The position numbers were made by a program, and so were the translations under genes. The notes under the pieces are model-generated. The model was not told the DNA's origin, searched no databases, and saw nothing but the letters and a program-made list of their open reading frames with translations. Shown here one piece after another: positions 5,202-8,022 of a stretch of DNA of 8,022 nt (positions within the stretch are counted from its first letter, which is position 1; each line of letters begins with the position of its first letter). The DNA is from JBBSIG01 sp038232215 (GTDB taxonomy: Bacteria; Actinomycetota; Thermoleophilia; Gaiellales; Gaiellaceae): contig JBBSIG010000114.1 of assembly GCA_038232215.1 (NCBI GenBank), positions 1 to 8,022 of the forward strand, read 5' to 3'.

Positions 5202-6623
5202 GTGATGGGACGAGCCAGGCGCGCCACACGAACCGACCTCGAGCGCTTCGTCGACGCGGAGGGTCGTGCGCAGCTCGTCGAGGAGGTGCGTCGGCGCATC
5301 GACGCCGAGGGCATCACCTACGTCTACTACCAGTTTCCCTCGGTGACGGGCCGCATCATGGGCAAGGGCGTTCCGGCCACGCACTGGGAGAGCATGGCCG
5401 AGAAGGGCTTCCAGCTCGTCTACGGCGCCACCGCGAACCTCTTCACCGACCGGCACGGCGACTACATCGGCTACGGGCCCGAGGCGGCCGAGCTCGTGGG
5501 CCTCCCCGAGCCGGAGACGTTCCGGCCCCTCCCGTGGGACTCGAAGGTCGCGCGCGTCTGGTGCACGTGCTTCCGGAACCGCGAGGAGCGCGAGGATCCC
5601 GCCGCCTTCCTGACCTCGGACTGCCGCGGCAACTTGAAGCGGATCCAGGCCCAGTTCGAGACGGAGACCGGCCTGCACCTCCGCGCGGGAGCCGAGCCCG
5701 AGATGATGTGGCTGAAGCAGAACCCCGACGGCACGCCCGCCGTCGACGGGGTGACGAAGCCCTACTGCTACCACATCGACCAGTTCAGCGAGCTGCAGCC
5801 GATCATCCACAAGGTGATCGAGTACGGCCAGGCGATGGGGCTCGACATGGTCCAGGGCGACCACGAGGACGCTCCGGGTCAGATCGAGCTCAACTTCGCC
5901 TTCGACCGCGCCGAGCTGACCGCGGACAATCTCTCCACCTTCCGGCAGATCTGCAAGCAGGTGGGCCGGGAGCTCGGCGCTTTCCCCTGCTTCATGCCGA
6001 AGCCCTTCATGGGCGTCTCGGCGAACGGCTGCCACCACAACATCTCGCTCTGGCGTGGCGACGAGAACGCCTTCATGCCGGAGACCGAAGACCGGCAGAA
6101 GCCGAGCCAGACGGGACTCTGGGCGATCGGCGGGATCCTCGAGCACCTGGGCGCGCTGACCGCGCTGACCGCCTCGACGGTCAACTCGTACCGCCGGCTC
6201 TGGGACACGGGCTTCTGGGCGCCCGTCTTTGCCGACTGGGGCTTCCAGAACCGGACGACCGCGCTGCGGGTGTCCGCGCCGGGCCGCTTCGAGTACCGCT
6301 CGGTCGACTCGGCCGTGAACCCGTACCTCTCGATGGCCGCGCTGATCGTCGCGATGCGGGACGGGATCGAGCGCAAGCTCGACCCGGGCGAGCCCGAGGA
6401 GCGGAACATCTACGAGGCGATGCGCGCCGGCAAGGACGTCGAGCGCATCCCCATGACCTTCGGCGACGCGCTCGACGCGCTCGAGGCGGACGAAGTCGTC
6501 AAGGAGGCGCTGCCCGGCGATATGTACCGTGTCTTCATGCACTACAAGCGCGACGAGTGGGAGCGCCACTGCGCCACCGTCACCGACTGGGACGTGAAGG
6601 AATACCTCGACGTGCTGCCGTAG
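5202..6623 (+). CDS. glnT: Glutamine synthetase family protein, GlnT / gamma-glutamylmethylamide synthetase type
   Basis: This 473-residue cytoplasmic ligase joins glutamate to ammonia, or to an amine such as methylamine, using ATP. The glutamine synthetase active-site blocks are all visible: metal ligands E165 and E167 in GAEPEMMWL, E222 and E229 in DHEDAPGQIELNF, H278 in ANGCHHNISLW, the glutamate/phosphate arginines in NSYRRL (R331) and in NRTTALRV (R351, R356), and E364/R366 in RFEYRSVDSAVNPYLSMAAL. The CHHNISLW form and the neighbours are typical of the GlnT/GmaS group rather than housekeeping GlnA. Two adjacent starts exist, GTG 5202 and ATG 5205, with no ribosome site. I chose the first because it fits the predicted transcription start. 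A GlxB/MgsA-type amidotransferase follows after 26 bases. Whether ammonia or an alkylamine is the substrate cannot be read from the sequence. Confidence 0.92.
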   Translation: MMGRARRATRTDLERFVDAEGRAQLVEEVRRRIDAEGITYVYYQFPSVTGRIMGKGVPATHWESMAEKGFQLVYGATANLFTDRHGDYIGYGPEAAELVGLPEPETFRPLPWDSKVARVWCTCFRNREEREDPAAFLTSDCRGNLKRIQAQFETETGLHLRAGAEPEMMWLKQNPDGTPAVDGVTKPYCYHIDQFSELQPIIHKVIEYGQAMGLDMVQGDHEDAPGQIELNFAFDRAELTADNLSTFRQICKQVGRELGAFPCFMPKPFMGVSANGCHHNISLWRGDENAFMPETEDRQKPSQTGLWAIGGILEHLGALTALTASTVNSYRRLWDTGFWAPVFADWGFQNRTTALRVSAPGRFEYRSVDSAVNPYLSMAALIVAMRDGIERKLDPGEPEERNIYEAMRAGKDVERIPMTFGDALDALEADEVVKEALPGDMYRVFMHYKRDEWERHCATVTDWDVKEYLDVLP

Positions 6624-6649
6624 GGCGCTCGGGAGAAGGGGTCGACTCG

Positions 6650-7579
6650 ATGTGCGGGATCGCAGGGATCATCTACCGGGACGGTGCGCATCCGATCGGC
6701 GCGGAGATGACCCGGATGCTGCAGTCGATGAAGCACCGTGGCCCGGACTCGACCGGCTACGCCCTCTACGGCCAGCCCTCCGACCTCGTCGTGATGCGCT
6801 ACAAGCTGGCCGACGCCAATACGCCCCGTGACTTCGAGTTCGACGAGCGGTTGCGGCGCAACCGGGCCGAGGTCGAGCGCCGACTCCACTCTCTGGGGGC
6901 GCGAGTCGAGGAGTTCGAGGAGGAGACCGAGTACGCCTTCCGCGTCTCGCTCGCCTACGACGGCGACCTGAAGAAGCTCGCCGACTACGTCGAGGACGTG
7001 CCCGACTGCGAGGTGCTGTCGCTCGGCAACTCGCTCGAGATCATCAAGGACCTGGGCGACGCCGAGGCGGTCGCGGACGGCTACGGGCTCGACGCCTTCA
7101 CCGGCACGCACGCGATCGGGCACGTGCGCATGGCGACGGAGTCGGACGTCGACATCTCCGGCGCGCACCCCTACTGGGCCTACCCCTTCGCGGACGTCGC
7201 CGTCGTGCACAACGGCCAGCTCACGAACTACTTCCAGTGGAAGCGCCGGCTCGAGCGCTCGGGGCACCGGTTCCAGTCGGAGTGCGACTCCGAGATCATC
7301 GCGGTCTACCTCGCCGAGAAGATGGGAGAGGGGGCCTCGCTCGAGGACGCCATGCGCGAGAGCCTCGACGAGCTGGACGGCGTCTTCACGTACATCTGCG
7401 TGACGAAGGACGCGCTCGGGGTGGCGAAGGACGAGATGGCGGCCAAGCCGCTCGTCCTGTACGAGGCCGACGGCATCGTCGCGCTGGCGTCCGAGGAGAT
7501 CGCGATCCGGGCGATCGTCGACCACGAGATCGACACCTACGACCCGTACGAGGGCGAGGTGATGGTATGGCAGCGCTAG
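6650..7579 (+). CDS. glxB: Class II glutamine amidotransferase, GlxB / MgsA type
   Basis: This 309-residue Ntn-hydrolase domain corresponds to the glutaminase part of glutamate synthase as a free subunit. It would release ammonia from glutamine, or cleave a gamma-glutamyl amide, and pass the nitrogen to partner subunits. Cys2 directly follows the initiator Met (MCGIAGI), as needed for the N-terminal nucleophile. Other class II blocks are KHRGPDSTGYALYG, HVRMATES (R160), VVHNGQLTNY (N188, G189 oxyanion hole) and SECDSEII (D213). A segment of about 120 residues between the HRGPDS and HVRMAT blocks, rich in charged helices, is characteristic of this subfamily rather than PurF or GlmS. AGAAGG at 6634-6639 lies 10 bases before the ATG, which with Cys2 fixes the start. 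The frame is open well upstream, but that part is a shadow of the synthetase gene. Its end overlaps the next gene by 13 bases. Confidence 0.92.
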   Translation: MCGIAGIIYRDGAHPIGAEMTRMLQSMKHRGPDSTGYALYGQPSDLVVMRYKLADANTPRDFEFDERLRRNRAEVERRLHSLGARVEEFEEETEYAFRVSLAYDGDLKKLADYVEDVPDCEVLSLGNSLEIIKDLGDAEAVADGYGLDAFTGTHAIGHVRMATESDVDISGAHPYWAYPFADVAVVHNGQLTNYFQWKRRLERSGHRFQSECDSEIIAVYLAEKMGEGASLEDAMRESLDELDGVFTYICVTKDALGVAKDEMAAKPLVLYEADGIVALASEEIAIRAIVDHEIDTYDPYEGEVMVWQR

Positions 7580-8022
7580 CCGGCGAGCACGCGATCAGCT
7601 ACGACGCCCGGGGCCTCTCCGAACCGCTCGCCGAGACTCCGAAGGTCTCCGAGATCGACGGCGGGACGGCGACCTTCGACGCCGCAGACCTCTCGACGCG
7701 CCAGATCAACCTCGAGCTCCGCTGGCTCCTCTACGAGCAGGGCGTCACCGACGTCACGGTCCGGAATCCCGGCGCGAAGCACTCGCTCGGGGTCGGCATC
7801 CTGACGCGCTGCCGGGTCACGTTCGAGGGCAGTCTCGGCTATTTCGGCTGCGGCCTGATCGACGGTCCGGAGATCCACGTGCGAGGCCGCGTCGGCTGGT
7901 CGTCCTGCGAGAACATGATGTCCGGCGTGGTCGTGATCGACGGCAACGCCGGCTCGCTCACCGGAGCCGCGCTCCGCGGCGGCGACCTCGTCGTCAAGGG
8001 GCAGGTCGGCGCCCGCACCGGC
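7567..8022 (+). CDS. glxC: GXGXG beta-helix protein, GlxC / MgsB type (3' end outside window)
   Basis: The frame opens at ATG 7567 and is still open at the window end (152 codons seen). The translation begins MAALAGEHAISYDARG and contains STRQINLELRWLLYEQGV, VTVRNPGAKHSLGVG, CENMMSGVVVIDGNAGSLTG and the repeated glycine pattern of LRGGDLVVKGQVGARTG. This is the right-handed beta-helix that forms the C-terminal domain of glutamate synthase, here as a separate subunit that organises the ammonia tunnel between glutaminase and synthase. GAGG at 7556-7559 lies 7 bases before the ATG, and the 13-base overlap with the amidotransferase gene implies translational coupling. The expected next gene is the FMN-binding glutamate-synthase-like subunit (GlxD/MgsC), beyond the window. 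Confidence 0.9.
   Translation, partial: MAALAGEHAISYDARGLSEPLAETPKVSEIDGGTATFDAADLSTRQINLELRWLLYEQGVTDVTVRNPGAKHSLGVGILTRCRVTFEGSLGYFGCGLIDGPEIHVRGRVGWSSCENMMSGVVVIDGNAGSLTGAALRGGDLVVKGQVGARTG

Noticed and set aside
5145..6569. Long minus-strand open frame (474 codons) antisense to the glutamine synthetase gene
   Set aside because: High-GC genes with biased codons leave long open frames on the opposite strand; the translation is compositionally skewed and matches no family I recognise.
5174..6649. In-frame upstream extension of the amidotransferase, which would give an 801-residue protein
   Set aside because: It overlays the glutamine synthetase gene in another frame and has no family similarity; the catalytic Cys must be residue 2, which fixes the start at 6650.

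Overview
The window is high-GC DNA with every gene on the + strand. Codons end mostly in G or C, starts at GTG are common, and genes are packed with tiny gaps or overlaps. This fits an actinobacterial chromosome, and the glutamine-synthetase/GlxB/GlxC style of operon plus strong CTC leucine usage make a Thermoleophilia-like lineage a reasonable guess. That placement is inference only; no rRNA or tRNA gene is present to confirm it.

Layout. Positions 1-869 hold the C-terminal part of glycerol kinase, cut by the window start. It is followed 9 bases later by a core-only, zinc-ligand-bearing MetE-type methyltransferase (879-1982). That gene overlaps by 4 bases a protein of the histidine/phenylalanine ammonia-lyase fold (1979-3424). 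The lyase homologue keeps most HAL active-site positions in register but has Gln-Ser-Asp where the Ala-Ser-Gly that forms the MIO electrophile should be. Positions 3506-5012 are a complete IS3-family insertion sequence with two overlapping genes, orfA and orfB, and short terminal inverted repeats. It lies in the gap between the lyase-like gene and the next operon and breaks no gene. Positions 5013-5201 are a regulatory-looking gap with repeated words and a candidate promoter whose start point would coincide with the start codon, suggesting leaderless translation.

From 5202 on runs a nitrogen-handling operon: a GlnT/GmaS-type glutamine synthetase (5202-6623), a class II glutamine amidotransferase of the GlxB/MgsA type (6650-7579), and the start of a GXGXG beta-helix protein of the GlxC/MgsB type (7567 to the window end). 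The expected fourth partner, the FMN/iron-sulfur glutamate-synthase-like subunit (GlxD/MgsC), would lie just past the window. In studied bacteria such sets act either as a split glutamate-synthase-like enzyme or as N-methylglutamate synthase in methylamine use. The sequence alone does not decide between them.

The most unusual item is the translationally coupled pair of a core MetE and an ammonia-lyase homologue lacking the MIO tripeptide. It looks like a conserved, intact enzyme fold with altered or lost lyase chemistry, made together with a thiol-type methyltransferase.
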